Assembly: GCF_038433465.1 (NCBI RefSeq)
Contig: NZ_JAESVF010000003.1
Location: forward strand, 186,001 to 250,000
Length of the DNA: 64,000 nucleotides
Direction: 5' to 3'
Source of the DNA: Galbibacter sp038433465
GTDB taxonomy: Bacteria; Bacteroidota; Bacteroidia; Flavobacteriales; Flavobacteriaceae
The notes beneath the pieces were generated by a model. It was not told where the DNA came from and did no database searches. It saw only the letters and a program-made list of their open reading frames with translations. Both the position numbers and the translations under genes were made by a program. Numbering within the stretch: position 1 is the stretch's first letter; every line of letters begins with the position of its first letter. This document shows, piece by piece, positions 17,083-26,694 of the stretch.

Positions 17083-17583
17083 ATGATATTTACTACCCAA
17101 AGATTAACAATTCGCGCACTCACTTTAAGCGATCTCGACTTGTTTCATAAAATGCAAAACGACCAAGCAGTTATGAAATATGTGGGCGGTAAAACGTATT
17201 CTTTGGAAGAAAATAAAAAAGACCTCTTAAACATTTTAAAGTTTTATAAACTCCCAAAAAACGACTTTTGGGTATGGGCAATTACACTCAGTGCTACCGA
17301 ACAATTTATAGGAACTATTGCTTTGGTGCGCAATGAAAAAGATGAGTACGAAATTGGTTACCGACTTCTAAAAGAACACTGGCGACAAGGCTACGGAAAA
17401 GAAGTTACCAACGGACTTATTAAGTATGCTTTTGAGGTGAAAAAAATTAAAGAGATTGTTGCTTATGTGGACAAAGAGAATGTTACTTCGGTTCGTATTT
17501 TAGACTCTACTTTTAATTTTATCAAGGAATTTTATAACGAAGAAGACAATTGTATTGATCGTTATTACAAACTATCCAACTGA
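17083..17583 (+). CDS. GNAT-family N-acetyltransferase (RimJ/RimL-like)
   Basis: This 166-residue protein of the Acetyltransf_3 type begins TTQRLTIRALTLSDLD. It has the acetyl-CoA-binding turn in the segment EHWRQGYGKEVTNGLIKYAF and the closing region VAYVDKENVTSVRILDSTFNF typical of RimJ/RimL and ribosomal or antibiotic N-acetyltransferases. Its TGA overlaps the ATG of the next gene by one base (TGATG), so the two are translationally coupled. The substrate is unknown. Confidence 0.85.
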   Translation: MIFTTQRLTIRALTLSDLDLFHKMQNDQAVMKYVGGKTYSLEENKKDLLNILKFYKLPKNDFWVWAITLSATEQFIGTIALVRNEKDEYEIGYRLLKEHWRQGYGKEVTNGLIKYAFEVKKIKEIVAYVDKENVTSVRILDSTFNFIKEFYNEEDNCIDRYYKLSN

Positions 17584-17969
17584 TGTATTTTTTTGTTTAC
17601 GGAACCTTAAGGAAAAAGTCAAACAATCCTATTGCAAAAAAACTACATGCAAATAGTGTTTATATCGGTAAAGGAAATACACCTGGAAGGCTTTATAATT
17701 TAGGAAATTTCCCTGGTGCGGTTTTCGAAACCACTTCAAAGAATTTAATTTACGGCGATGTTTTTAAAGTTGAAACTACCAACAAACAGTTAGAAAAACT
17801 TCTAGACGATTATGAAGGAATCGACGACCCAAGTTTTAATTATTACAAAAAAACAACGGCTCTCATTCAAGTTGGTACCACTCAAATAAAAGCCGTTGTT
17901 TATCATTTAATCATCGCTACAGATAGTTTTCAACTGATCGAAAGCGGAGATTACAATTCTTTTTTATAG
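17583..17969 (+). CDS. Gamma-glutamylcyclotransferase-like (AIG2/GGCT) protein
   Basis: This 128-residue single-domain protein opens with FFVYGTLR (the conserved YGTLR substrate loop, residues 6-10) and has the catalytic Glu78 in LLDDYEGID. Members convert gamma-glutamyl amino acids or amines to pyroglutamate, or cleave gamma-glutamylamines. It is coupled to the preceding acetyltransferase gene by a 1-bp overlap. The gene ends 1 bp from the stop of convergent recQ, leaving no room for a separate terminator. Confidence 0.82.
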   Translation: MYFFVYGTLRKKSNNPIAKKLHANSVYIGKGNTPGRLYNLGNFPGAVFETTSKNLIYGDVFKVETTNKQLEKLLDDYEGIDDPSFNYYKKTTALIQVGTTQIKAVVYHLIIATDSFQLIESGDYNSFL

Positions 17970-17970
17970 C

Positions 17971-20172
17971 TTAATTCGCTACATCGCTAATAAATTTAAT
18001 ACGATACAAACGAATTTCATCGTCTTCATATTCGCCATCAAATTCTTCCATGGCATTTGAAATTTTATCATCTTCGGCCTCCAAAAAGTAATCGTGTAAC
18101 TCTTCTTGTTGGTCTTCGTCTAAAATTTCATTAATCCAATAATCCAAATTAAGCTTGGTTCCCATATAAACAATCTGTTCCATTTCTTTAATCAGATCGT
18201 CCATTTTTAAACCTTTTGAAGCAGCAATATCATCCAACGGAAGTTTGCGGTCTATGTTTTGAATAACGTATAATTTCAATCCAGAGTTAGCACCCGTGGT
18301 TTTAACCACCATGTCATCTGGACGAATAATATCATTTTCATCCACATATTTTGCAATCATTTGTACAAATGGCTTCCCATATTTTTTAGCTTTTCCATCG
18401 CCAACGCCATGGATATTGCTCATTTCTTCCAAACTTACAGGATACTTTAAAGCCATATCTTCTAAAGATGGATCTTGGAAAATTACAAACGGCGGAACTT
18501 CAAGTTTCTTTGCTTGTTGCTTTCTTAAATCTTTCAGCATTTTAAGCAATGTCTCATCGGCTACGGCACCACCACTTTTTCCTGCTGTAACAATAGCATC
18601 GTCGGTAGTCTCGTCGTAGGTATGGTCTTCTGTCATTAAAAAAGAAGTCGGATTTTTGATAAATTCATCTCCTTTTTCATTTACGTGTAACACTCCGTAT
18701 TGCTCAATTTCTTTACGCAACATTCCTGTTACCAACACTTGCCTGATGAGTGCCATCCAGTAGGATGCATCGTGCTCTTTTCCGCAGCCAAAAAACGGAC
18801 GCTCATCGGTTTTATGCGACTTAATAAGGGCATTAACTTTTCCTACAAGCGTATTTACAATCTCTTTGCCTTTGTACTTTTCTTTGGTATCTTTAATTAC
18901 TTTCAAAAGTTTTACAACATCTTCTTTGGCTTCGTGCTTTTTCTTCGGATGACGAATGTTATCATCCATTTCGGCACCTTCACCATTTACTTCGTCAAAT
19001 TCTTCACCAAAATAATGAAGGATAAATTTTCTTCTAGACATTGAAGTTTCGGCGTAAGCTACCATATCTTGTAACAACGCATGGCCAATTTCTTGCTCTG
19101 CTACAGGTTTCCCGCTCATAAACTTCTCTAGTTTTTCTATATCTTTATAAGAATAGAATGCCAAACAGTGACCTTCGCCTCCATCACGACCAGCACGACC
19201 CGTTTCTTGGTAGTAACTCTCTATACTTTTCGGAATATCGTGATGAATTACAAAACGAACATCTGGCTTGTCAATTCCCATTCCAAAAGCGATGGTAGCC
19301 ACCACAATATCAACATCTTCCATCAAAAACATATCTTGATGTTTGGCGCGTGTTTTGGCATCGAGCCCAGCGTGGTATGGAACTGCCTTTAAACCATTTA
19401 CCTGAAGCGTTTGCGCGAGTTCTTCTACGCGCTTACGACTCAAACAATAAATAATTCCAGATTTACCTTCGTTCTGTTTTACAAAACGAATAATATCGGC
19501 ATCTACATTTTTGGTTTTTGGGCGTACTTCGTAATATAAATTTGGTCTATTAAACGACGCTTTAAACACTTCCGCACTACTCACTCCAAGGTTTTTCAAG
19601 ATATCTTCCTGAACTTTTGGCGTTGCAGTAGCAGTTAGCGCGATGATAGGAATATTATCTCCTAAACGTTGAATAATAGTTTTAATGTTTCGATACTCGG
19701 GCCTAAAATCGTGTCCCCATTCGGAAATACAATGGGCCTCATCTACGGCTACAAAAGATATTTTAACCGTTCTAAAAAACTCGACATATTCGTCTTTTGT
19801 AAGCGATTCTGGAGCGACATACAATAGTTTTGTAACTCCATTAGTTATGTCTTCCTTTACTTGTTTAACTTCCGTTTTATTGAGTGAAGAATTTAAAACG
19901 TGTGCAATACCATGGTTGGAAGAAATTCCTCTAATGGCATCCACTTGGTTTTTCATCAGTGCAATTAAGGGGGAAATTACGATGGCTGTACCATCTTTAA
20001 CTAGCGCTGGTAATTGGTAGCAGAGGGACTTACCTCCACCAGTCGGCATTATCACAAACGTGTTATGATCATCTACAATGTTCTGTATTACCTTTTCTTG
20101 TAAACCTTTAAACTGACTAAATCCAAAATACTGTTTAAGCGCTGCCTGTAAGTCAATTTCAGCTGAACTCAT
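17971..20172 (-). CDS. recQ: ATP-dependent DNA helicase RecQ
   Basis: This 733-residue 3'-5' helicase acts in recombination and replication-fork repair. Domains: a helicase core with Walker A PTGGGKS (43-49), DEAHC (144-148), ATATP (181-185) and QETGRAGRDG (322-331); RQC winged helix; HRDC (about residues 530-610, PPFVIFQDPSLEDMA...HGVGDGKAKKYG); and a C-terminal helix-turn-helix extension. The region equivalent to the RecQ zinc site (residues 377-410, SMSRRKFILHYFGEEF then VNGEGAEMDDN) has no cysteines, so the four-Cys zinc cluster of E. coli RecQ is absent. The protein appears otherwise complete. Confidence 0.95.
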   Translation of the reverse strand: MSSAEIDLQAALKQYFGFSQFKGLQEKVIQNIVDDHNTFVIMPTGGGKSLCYQLPALVKDGTAIVISPLIALMKNQVDAIRGISSNHGIAHVLNSSLNKTEVKQVKEDITNGVTKLLYVAPESLTKDEYVEFFRTVKISFVAVDEAHCISEWGHDFRPEYRNIKTIIQRLGDNIPIIALTATATPKVQEDILKNLGVSSAEVFKASFNRPNLYYEVRPKTKNVDADIIRFVKQNEGKSGIIYCLSRKRVEELAQTLQVNGLKAVPYHAGLDAKTRAKHQDMFLMEDVDIVVATIAFGMGIDKPDVRFVIHHDIPKSIESYYQETGRAGRDGGEGHCLAFYSYKDIEKLEKFMSGKPVAEQEIGHALLQDMVAYAETSMSRRKFILHYFGEEFDEVNGEGAEMDDNIRHPKKKHEAKEDVVKLLKVIKDTKEKYKGKEIVNTLVGKVNALIKSHKTDERPFFGCGKEHDASYWMALIRQVLVTGMLRKEIEQYGVLHVNEKGDEFIKNPTSFLMTEDHTYDETTDDAIVTAGKSGGAVADETLLKMLKDLRKQQAKKLEVPPFVIFQDPSLEDMALKYPVSLEEMSNIHGVGDGKAKKYGKPFVQMIAKYVDENDIIRPDDMVVKTTGANSGLKLYVIQNIDRKLPLDDIAASKGLKMDDLIKEMEQIVYMGTKLNLDYWINEILDEDQQEELHDYFLEAEDDKISNAMEEFDGEYEDDEIRLYRIKFISDVAN

Positions 20173-20194
20173 CCTTTCGTTTTACTATTTTATA

Positions 20195-20202
20195 TACATT
20201 TG
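20195..20202 (+). promoter_or_regulatory. -7 promoter element of the kdsD-tatC operon
   Basis: TACATTTG matches TAnnTTTG, with a TTTCG at 20175-20179 near the -33 position. It lies in the 85-bp gap divergent from recQ, about 55 bp upstream of the kdsD start. Confidence 0.5.
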
Positions 20203-20257
20203 CACTACTAAAGATACTATTAATCTTTAGTTATAACAAATTCTAAAAAATTAAAAT

Positions 20258-21223
20258 TTGAATACTAAGAGTGTCATCAAAACCAATGCTATAAAGGTCA
20301 TTGATAACGAGTGTAATGCCATCAAAAACCTTGCCCAATTTATTGACGATGAATTCGCTGACGCCGTAGAGTATATATACAATTCAAAAGGTAGAGTAAT
20401 CGTTACAGGAGTTGGAAAAAGTGCCATTATTGCCACCAAAATTGTAGCCACTTTAAACTCCACAGGAACCCCTGCTGTTTTTATGCATGCAGGTGATGCC
20501 ATCCATGGAGATTTAGGAACTATTTTGGAAGACGATGTGGTAATTTGTATTTCGAAGAGTGGAAATACTGCCGAAATTAAAGTGCTTGTTCCTTTCATTA
20601 AAGAAGGGCCAAATAAAATTATCGCCATCACTTCTAACAAAAAATCCTTCCTTGCTCAACAAGCAGATTTTATATTAAATGCACATGTAGAAAAAGAAGC
20701 TTGTCCGCACAATTTAGCGCCAACTACCAGTACCACAGCGCAAATGGTAATGGGAGATGCATTGGCAATTTGCCTGTTAGAACTTCGCGGATTTAGTAGT
20801 AAAGATTTTGCCAAATATCATCCTGGAGGTGCCCTTGGTAAAAAATTGTACTTGCGTGTAAAAGATATTGCCGCAGCAAATTTTAAACCTCAGGTTGATG
20901 CAGATGCCGACGTGCGAGATGTTATTGTTGAGATTTCTGAAAAATTAATGGGGGTAACAGCAGTGACAGAAAACAATAAAATTATTGGAATTGTAACTGA
21001 TGGGGACATCCGTAGAATGCTGAGAAAATATGACAACATAAGCGGATTAAAAGCTATGGACATTATGTCAGTAAATCCGAAAACTGTCAATGCCGACATC
21101 TTAGCTGTTGATGCTTTGGATATTATGGACGAATTTGGTATCTCTCAATTATTAGTCGAAAAAAACAATCAATACTATGGAGTAATCCATATTCATGACC
21201 TAATTAAAGAAGGAATTTTATAA
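20258..21223 (+). CDS. kdsD: Arabinose-5-phosphate isomerase KdsD/KpsF
   Basis: This 321-residue enzyme converts ribulose 5-phosphate to arabinose 5-phosphate, the first step to Kdo for lipopolysaccharide. It has an N-terminal SIS domain (GKSAIIATKIVATLNSTGTPAVF, SKSGNTAEIK; about 35-175) and two C-terminal CBS domains (about 205-320, ending VIHIHDLIKEGIL). The start is TTG; the protein aligns from residue 1 with known family starts and no ATG occurs for nearly 80 codons. The TAA overlaps the tatC ATG by one base. Confidence 0.93.
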   Translation: MNTKSVIKTNAIKVIDNECNAIKNLAQFIDDEFADAVEYIYNSKGRVIVTGVGKSAIIATKIVATLNSTGTPAVFMHAGDAIHGDLGTILEDDVVICISKSGNTAEIKVLVPFIKEGPNKIIAITSNKKSFLAQQADFILNAHVEKEACPHNLAPTTSTTAQMVMGDALAICLLELRGFSSKDFAKYHPGGALGKKLYLRVKDIAAANFKPQVDADADVRDVIVEISEKLMGVTAVTENNKIIGIVTDGDIRRMLRKYDNISGLKAMDIMSVNPKTVNADILAVDALDIMDEFGISQLLVEKNNQYYGVIHIHDLIKEGIL

Positions 21224-22068
21224 TGACAAAACAAATTGGAACGGGTAACACCGACGAAATGTCTTTTCTAGACCATCTTGAAGAGCTTAGATGGCATTTA
21301 ATACGAGCCACTTTTGGTGTTTTAATTATTGGAATTGTAGCCTTTATTGCCAAAGATTTTATTTTCGACACTATACTTTTCGGACCAAAGAAAGCCGATT
21401 TTCCTACATATCAGTTTTTTTGCAACATTTCTAAAGCTTTAGGAATGGACGAATCTTTTTGTGAAGGACCACAGTTTAGAATACAAAGTAGACAAATGGC
21501 TGGGCAGTTTTCTGCGCATATTTGGACATCTATTTGGGCTGGATTTATTATTGGATTTCCGTATATTTTATGGGAGCTTTGGCGATTTATAAGCCCTGGA
21601 CTTTATGAAAAAGAACGCAAAAACTCGCGTGGATTTATTGTAATTGCTTCGTTTCTATTTTTCTTAGGAGTACTTTTTGGATACTATGTAATTTCTCCTT
21701 TATCGATAAATTTCTTAGCCAATTACCATGTAAGTGAAGAAGTTTTTAACGACATCGATTTATCATCGTATATTTCAACTATAAGAGCTTCAGTTATTTC
21801 ATGCGGACTCATTTTTGAGCTTCCTATTTTAATGTATTTCCTTACCAAAATTGGTCTTGTAACTCCAGAATTCTTAAAAAAATATCGAAAAATAGCTATC
21901 GTAATCGTGCTTATTCTTTCCGCAGTAATAACTCCGCCAGATGTAGCAAGTCAAATTGTAGTAGCAATTCCGATTATAATTTTATACGAACTCAGTATTT
22001 ATATTTCTAGAATTGTACTGAAAAGAGAAGAACGAAAACTAAAAAAAGAAAAAGCAAAAAATGGCTGA
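21223..22068 (+). CDS. tatC: Twin-arginine translocase subunit TatC
   Basis: This 281-residue polytopic inner-membrane protein recognises Tat signal peptides. It has six transmembrane segments and the TatC signatures MSFLDHLEELRWHL at the N-terminus, FISPGLYEKERK before TM3 and the TPPDVASQI loop near TM5-TM6. A Bacteroidota-type insert between TM1 and TM2 carries two cysteines (FFCNISKAL...ESFCEGPQ). tatA is not in the window. It overlaps kdsD by 1 bp and the AhpD-like gene by 8 bp. A likely client, the LD-carboxypeptidase, is encoded 5 kb upstream. Confidence 0.94.
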   Translation: MTKQIGTGNTDEMSFLDHLEELRWHLIRATFGVLIIGIVAFIAKDFIFDTILFGPKKADFPTYQFFCNISKALGMDESFCEGPQFRIQSRQMAGQFSAHIWTSIWAGFIIGFPYILWELWRFISPGLYEKERKNSRGFIVIASFLFFLGVLFGYYVISPLSINFLANYHVSEEVFNDIDLSSYISTIRASVISCGLIFELPILMYFLTKIGLVTPEFLKKYRKIAIVIVLILSAVITPPDVASQIVVAIPIIILYELSIYISRIVLKREERKLKKEKAKNG

Positions 22069-22411
22069 TATAGTAGATGAATTTAATGCATACCGTTCGA
22101 AAATGAACGACCGCATTTTAGAGGATAACAACAAACTAATAAAACGTATTTTTAACCTCGACACCAACGCATACATGCCTGGAGCGCTCGATGTAAAAAC
22201 CAAAGAATTGCTTGGATTGGTAGCTTCTGCGGTTTTGCGTTGCGACGATTGTATAAAATACCACCTCGAAACGAGCCACAAAGAAGGACTTACCAAAGAA
22301 GAAGTTGTTGAAGCGCTTGGGATTGCAACACTTGTGGGAGGTACAATTGTAATTCCGCACTTGCGAAAAGCCTACGAATTTTGGGACGCCTTAGAGCAGA
22401 AAAATTCCTAA
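22061..22411 (+). CDS. Carboxymuconolactone decarboxylase / AhpD-like protein
   Basis: This 116-residue helical protein has the AhpD-type redox motif CDDC (about residues 61-64), preceded by a conserved Leu-Ala-Ser helix and followed by HLETSHKEGLTKEEVVEAL. Members act as peroxidase-linked thiol reductants or as decarboxylases; the CxxC and the following His point to thiol chemistry. It overlaps tatC by 8 bp, so it is co-expressed with kdsD-tatC; the functional link is unclear. Confidence 0.85.
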   Translation: MADIVDEFNAYRSKMNDRILEDNNKLIKRIFNLDTNAYMPGALDVKTKELLGLVASAVLRCDDCIKYHLETSHKEGLTKEEVVEALGIATLVGGTIVIPHLRKAYEFWDALEQKNS

Positions 22412-22482
22412 ACCTATATTAAACTGTACATCTATTACAACTAAAATATATATTTTTACGTACATAAAGCAAGCAACAATCT

Positions 22483-23223
22483 ATGAAGCTAAGAGCTGAA
22501 AATATCATGAAGTCCTACAAAGGACGTAAAGTAGTTAAAGGAATTTCTTTGGAAGTTAACCGAGGAGAAATTGTGGGATTACTTGGTCCTAACGGAGCAG
22601 GAAAAACCACTTCTTTTTATATGATTGTTGGTCTTATTAAGCCTAACGGCGGAAAAATATTTTTAGACAGCCAAGAAATTACCAATTATCCAATGTACAA
22701 ACGTGCGCAAAATGGAATTGGTTATTTGGCACAAGAAGCTTCTGTTTTTAGAAAATTAAGTATTGAAGACAATATTATGAGTGTGCTTCAGCTTACCAAA
22801 CTTTCTAAAAAAGAGCAACAAATGAAAATGGAAGCCTTAATCGATGAGTTTAGTTTAGGACATATCAGAAAAAACCGAGGCGACTTACTTTCGGGGGGAG
22901 AGCGTAGACGTACCGAGATTGCGCGTGCACTTGCAACCGACCCAAGTTTTATTCTTTTAGATGAACCTTTTGCAGGAGTTGACCCTGTTGCGGTAGAAGA
23001 TATTCAGCGAATTGTAGCTCAGCTTAAAAACAAGAATATCGGGATTTTAATTACCGACCACAACGTACAAGAAACCCTTGCAATTACCGAACGTTCGTAC
23101 CTTATGTTTGAAGGAAACATCTTGAAAGCTGGAATTCCAGAAGAACTGGCTGCCGATGAGATGGTTAGAAAAGTGTATCTCGGACAAAACTTCGAGCTCA
23201 GAAAGAAAAAACTAGATTTTTAA
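22483..23223 (+). CDS. lptB: LPS export ABC transporter ATPase LptB
   Basis: This 246-residue ATPase powers extraction of lipopolysaccharide from the inner membrane with LptF and LptG. Motifs: Walker A GPNGAGKT at 35-42, LptB-type Q-loop region IGYLAQEASVFRKL, signature LSGGERRRTEIARAL, Walker B FILLDEPFAGVDP and switch His in ITDHNVQ. Length and sequence match LptB closely. It follows the kdsD-tatC unit by about 70 bp, so LPS sugar synthesis and LPS export genes lie side by side. Confidence 0.94.
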   Translation: MKLRAENIMKSYKGRKVVKGISLEVNRGEIVGLLGPNGAGKTTSFYMIVGLIKPNGGKIFLDSQEITNYPMYKRAQNGIGYLAQEASVFRKLSIEDNIMSVLQLTKLSKKEQQMKMEALIDEFSLGHIRKNRGDLLSGGERRRTEIARALATDPSFILLDEPFAGVDPVAVEDIQRIVAQLKNKNIGILITDHNVQETLAITERSYLMFEGNILKAGIPEELAADEMVRKVYLGQNFELRKKKLDF

Positions 23224-23300
23224 TCTACTTATTTAACTGAAATTTTCAGAAAAAACCAAACTACACTTTTAAGGTTTTATAAAAATTAAAAACACAAGCA

Positions 23301-24107
23301 ATGATGAATTTAAAAGTAGTTTCTATGAGTATGCTTTTTACAGCGCTTACCGCTGTAGGATGCAACGATAACACAAAAAAAGAAAATACCGATACTACAA
23401 CTTCAGAAGAAAAAGTAGTTGACATGCACACAAGCGAAATTTCGTTGGATTATGCTGGTACATACCAAGGTGTTTTACCATGTGCCGATTGTGAGGGAAT
23501 AAAAACTTCTATCGAACTGAAAAACGACAATACGTTTACATCTTCAATGTCTTATTTAGGAAAAGAAAGTAAAACTGAAAAGCAAACAGGAACGTATTCT
23601 TGGAATGAAGATGGAAATAAAATTACACTGAATAACGATGCTAATTTACAGTTTGCAGTTGGAGAAAGCAGATTAACGAAGTTGGACAACTCGGGTGCTG
23701 TAATTGAAGGAACATTGGCAGACAAATACATTTTAAAGAAAAAAACTATGATTACCGATAACGCTCTTACCAACAAAAAATGGAAATTGGTAACGCTAAT
23801 GGGAAAACCAGTTGCTGAAATAGGAAAAGTTGGTACCGAACCATTTATTGAATTTAATACTGAAGAAGGTAGAGTTTTTGGAAATTCTGGTTGTAATTCT
23901 TTTTCTGGAACTTATTCTTTAAAAGAAGGCAACAGATTTGGAACTTCTCAAATGATAAGTACTCGCAAAGCTTGTATGGATATGACGGTTGAAACTCAGT
24001 TTTTAGGGGTTCTTCAAAAAGCCGATACTTACATTATAAAAGATGGTGTTCTTTCTATAACAAAAGCTCGTATGGCACCACTTGCTACATTTGAGTTTGC
24101 TGAGTAA
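23301..24107 (+). CDS. NlpE-META fusion lipoprotein
   Basis: This 268-residue lipoprotein (lipobox AVGC, Cys21) has an N-terminal NlpE domain (about 50-150, DYAGTYQGVLPCADCEGIKT with the CxxC) and a C-terminal META/HslJ domain (about 155-265, KKWKLVTLMGKP, GNSGCNSFSGTY). NlpE proteins sense copper or surface contact in the outer membrane; META domains occur in heat-shock and motility-related envelope proteins. A strong terminator follows at 24132. No stress-response kinase is adjacent, so signalling is not assured. Confidence 0.87.
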   Translation: MMNLKVVSMSMLFTALTAVGCNDNTKKENTDTTTSEEKVVDMHTSEISLDYAGTYQGVLPCADCEGIKTSIELKNDNTFTSSMSYLGKESKTEKQTGTYSWNEDGNKITLNNDANLQFAVGESRLTKLDNSGAVIEGTLADKYILKKKTMITDNALTNKKWKLVTLMGKPVAEIGKVGTEPFIEFNTEEGRVFGNSGCNSFSGTYSLKEGNRFGTSQMISTRKACMDMTVETQFLGVLQKADTYIIKDGVLSITKARMAPLATFEFAE

Positions 24108-24131
24108 TTTCAGAATAAAAAATAAAACAAC

Positions 24132-24178
24132 AACTGCTTAATTGTGGAAATTAAACTTCCCTTTAAGCAGTTTTTTTA
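24132..24178 (+). terminator. Intrinsic terminator after the NlpE-META gene
   Basis: AACTGCTTAA (24132-24141) pairs perfectly with TTAAGCAGTT (24163-24172), followed by a T-tract. It sits between convergent genes. Confidence 0.8.
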
Positions 24179-24188
24179 TGTTTAAACA

Positions 24189-24959
24189 TTAGTCTTTTTT
24201 ACTTGTCACATTAGCTTTTTGCTGAAAACTCATCCCTACCGACAAGAGTACGTAAATAACAATAATCAACGGGATTGCTATAAACTGAAGCAATAGCAAT
24301 AAAACAGCACATAAAATTAAAAACACATACCGTACGCTATTTTCTTTAAAACCCCAAGTTTTAAATTTTAAAGCGAAAAGCGGAATTCTAGCATTCAACA
24401 TATAAGTGCTCACAAGTGTTACACCAATTAAAAACCACTTGTTTAAAATTAAAGTATGTAAAAAAGTAGTTTCTTGAAAATGAAGAATTAAGGGTAACGA
24501 CAAGATAAAAAGTGCGTTTGCAGGAGTTGGTAACCCAATGAACGAGGTTGTTTGCTCATCGTCAATATTAAAATTTGCCAATCGATACGCCGAACCTAAC
24601 GTAATTAAAAGTCCGAGTATAGAAAGTGGCATTAAATGAAAACCTTCAAAAGCAACTAAACTATTGGTTTCTGGAACTCCCCAAGTATAACTTCCTGCAC
24701 TTAAATTAAACAACTGAAACATCACTATTCCTGGCACAACGCCAGAAGTAACCATATCTGCCAAAGAATCGAGTTGTAACCCTAGTTCGCTTTGCGCATT
24801 TAACAAGCGTGCGGAAAGTCCGTCAAAGAAATCAAAAAAGATACCCGCAAAAACAAAAAAAGCAGTAGCAATTAAGTTTCCTTGAACTGCCAAAATAACG
24901 GCGATTGTTCCGCATAATAAATTTAAAAGTGTAATTCCGTTAGGGATAAATTTTTTCAT
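24189..24959 (-). CDS. pssA: CDP-diacylglycerol-serine O-phosphatidyltransferase PssA
   Basis: This 256-residue membrane enzyme makes phosphatidylserine, the precursor of phosphatidylethanolamine. The start is the ATG of MKKFIPNGITLLNL, the family start; upstream in-frame codons to 25004 are probably untranslated. The CDP-alcohol phosphotransferase motif DG(x)2AR(x)8G(x)3D(x)3D is complete in FFDFFDGLSARLL...GLQLDSLAD. About seven to eight membrane segments are visible. It is divergent from lnt (25108), so two lipid-related envelope genes share a control region (24960-25107). Confidence 0.93.
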   Translation of the reverse strand: MKKFIPNGITLLNLLCGTIAVILAVQGNLIATAFFVFAGIFFDFFDGLSARLLNAQSELGLQLDSLADMVTSGVVPGIVMFQLFNLSAGSYTWGVPETNSLVAFEGFHLMPLSILGLLITLGSAYRLANFNIDDEQTTSFIGLPTPANALFILSLPLILHFQETTFLHTLILNKWFLIGVTLVSTYMLNARIPLFALKFKTWGFKENSVRYVFLILCAVLLLLLQFIAIPLIIVIYVLLSVGMSFQQKANVTSKKD

Positions 24960-25107
24960 GAGTATAAGTTTCAACATTGTAAAATTAATACTTTTAAACG
25001 TCAAGCTTTAAATCTGCTTTAAAAAAATACAATCACAATAACAACACCCCGTGTTTTTGTGGCGCTGTCAAATATTATTAAGATATTAGCAGTACTAATT
25101 CTTTTTC

Positions 25108-26694
25108 ATGAAAAAAAACATATTACTCGCTATACTTTCTGGATTACTTTTAGCTCTTGCTTGGCCAACATACGGAGTCGCTCTCCTAGCTTTTGTTGGT
25201 TTTGTACCTTTACTTTTAGCTGAAAAAAACATACGCACTTCAACTTATAAAAGAAAAGGAACAAAAGTATTTTTCACCGCATACCTCACATTTATAATTT
25301 GGAATAGCATTACCACTTGGTGGATTTGGTATTCAACTCCGTTCGGGATGTTTTTTGCACTAGCCGTAAACTCCCTTTTAATGACAATTGTTTTTTGGCT
25401 GTATCATTTTGTAGCGAAACGTTTACCAGCAAAAGTTCATATAATATTTTTACCCGCCATTTGGATGGCATTCGAAAAGTTTCATCTCAATTGGGATTTT
25501 TCTTGGCCTTGGCTAAATCTTGGAAATGTTTTTTCTGAATATACAACGTGGATTCAATGGTACGAATACACTGGAGTTTTTGGCGGTGCACTTTGGATTT
25601 GGATTGTCAACATCGGAATTTTCAAAGCGATTGAAAATTATCAAGCAACTCAAAACAGAAAAGTCCTTACAAAAAGACTTGCCTCACACGTTTTACTTAT
25701 TGCAATCCCGATTATCTGCTCTTTATTCATTTTAAAAAATTATGAAGAAAGTACGGAGAAAGTTTCGGTTACACTCTTACAACCCAATATCGACCCGTAT
25801 TCAGAAAAATATGATATTTCGAATGTACAGATGGCAAAAAACTTGGTTGAATTGGCAAAAACCAATATAACGCCGACAACCAATTATGTAATTGCTCCTG
25901 AAACTGCGCTTGCCCGAGGAACATCGATAAATAAATTTGACAACACTACTGAAAAGATGGTGTTACAGCAATTTGTAAGTCAGTTTCCAAATATGCAATT
26001 TATTACCGGGGTTGATTTTTACCGTCATTATCCGCAACAAGACAAACCTTCGGTAACAGCAAATTATTACGGACAAAACGGTTGGTTTGATTTTTACAAT
26101 GCTGCGGTGCAAATCAGTAAAAAAGACCCTTCGCAAACTTACATCAAATCCAAACTAGTAGTGGGCGTTGAAAACTTTCCTTTTAAAAGTATTTTAGAGC
26201 CTTTACTTGGTGATGTAATGCTCGATTTAGGTGGAACTGTTGCCATGCGTGCTACACAAAAAGAACGTTCTGTATTTACATCATATGATAAGCAAGTTAA
26301 GGTAGCTCCTATCATTTGTTACGAGTCCATTTACGGCGAATTTGTCACTCAATATGTAGAAAAAGGCGCCAACTTCCTAGCAATTATTACCAACGATGCT
26401 TGGTGGGACAACACACAAGGACACCAACAACACCTAAGCTATGCCCGCCTTCGTGCCATAGAAACCCGAAAAAGTGTTGCTCGCAGTGCCAATACTGGTA
26501 TTTCGGCATTTATAAATGAAAAAGGAGAAATTACCCAAACACTTGCTTACAATGCAAAAGGGGCGCTTGCTGGCAATGTTTCCATCAACAACAAAAAAAC
26601 GTTTTATGTAACCTATGGCGATTTTATTGCGCGTATCGGTGTACTTTTCGCTGGGATGATTTTATTATACGCTATTGCTCGAAAGAAACAATAA
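25108..26694 (+). CDS. lnt: Apolipoprotein N-acyltransferase Lnt
   Basis: This 528-residue inner-membrane enzyme adds the third acyl chain to lipoproteins. Six N-terminal membrane segments are followed by a nitrilase domain with the full triad: Glu265 (VIAPETALA), Lys347 (YIKSKLV) and Cys404 (PIICYESI). The window encodes many lipoproteins (TPR, NlpE-META, DUF1684, MsrA, the small one at 52418) that would be its substrates. Its TAA directly abuts the stop codon of the convergent DUF1684 gene. Confidence 0.94.
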   Translation: MKKNILLAILSGLLLALAWPTYGVALLAFVGFVPLLLAEKNIRTSTYKRKGTKVFFTAYLTFIIWNSITTWWIWYSTPFGMFFALAVNSLLMTIVFWLYHFVAKRLPAKVHIIFLPAIWMAFEKFHLNWDFSWPWLNLGNVFSEYTTWIQWYEYTGVFGGALWIWIVNIGIFKAIENYQATQNRKVLTKRLASHVLLIAIPIICSLFILKNYEESTEKVSVTLLQPNIDPYSEKYDISNVQMAKNLVELAKTNITPTTNYVIAPETALARGTSINKFDNTTEKMVLQQFVSQFPNMQFITGVDFYRHYPQQDKPSVTANYYGQNGWFDFYNAAVQISKKDPSQTYIKSKLVVGVENFPFKSILEPLLGDVMLDLGGTVAMRATQKERSVFTSYDKQVKVAPIICYESIYGEFVTQYVEKGANFLAIITNDAWWDNTQGHQQHLSYARLRAIETRKSVARSANTGISAFINEKGEITQTLAYNAKGALAGNVSINNKKTFYVTYGDFIARIGVLFAGMILLYAIARKKQ

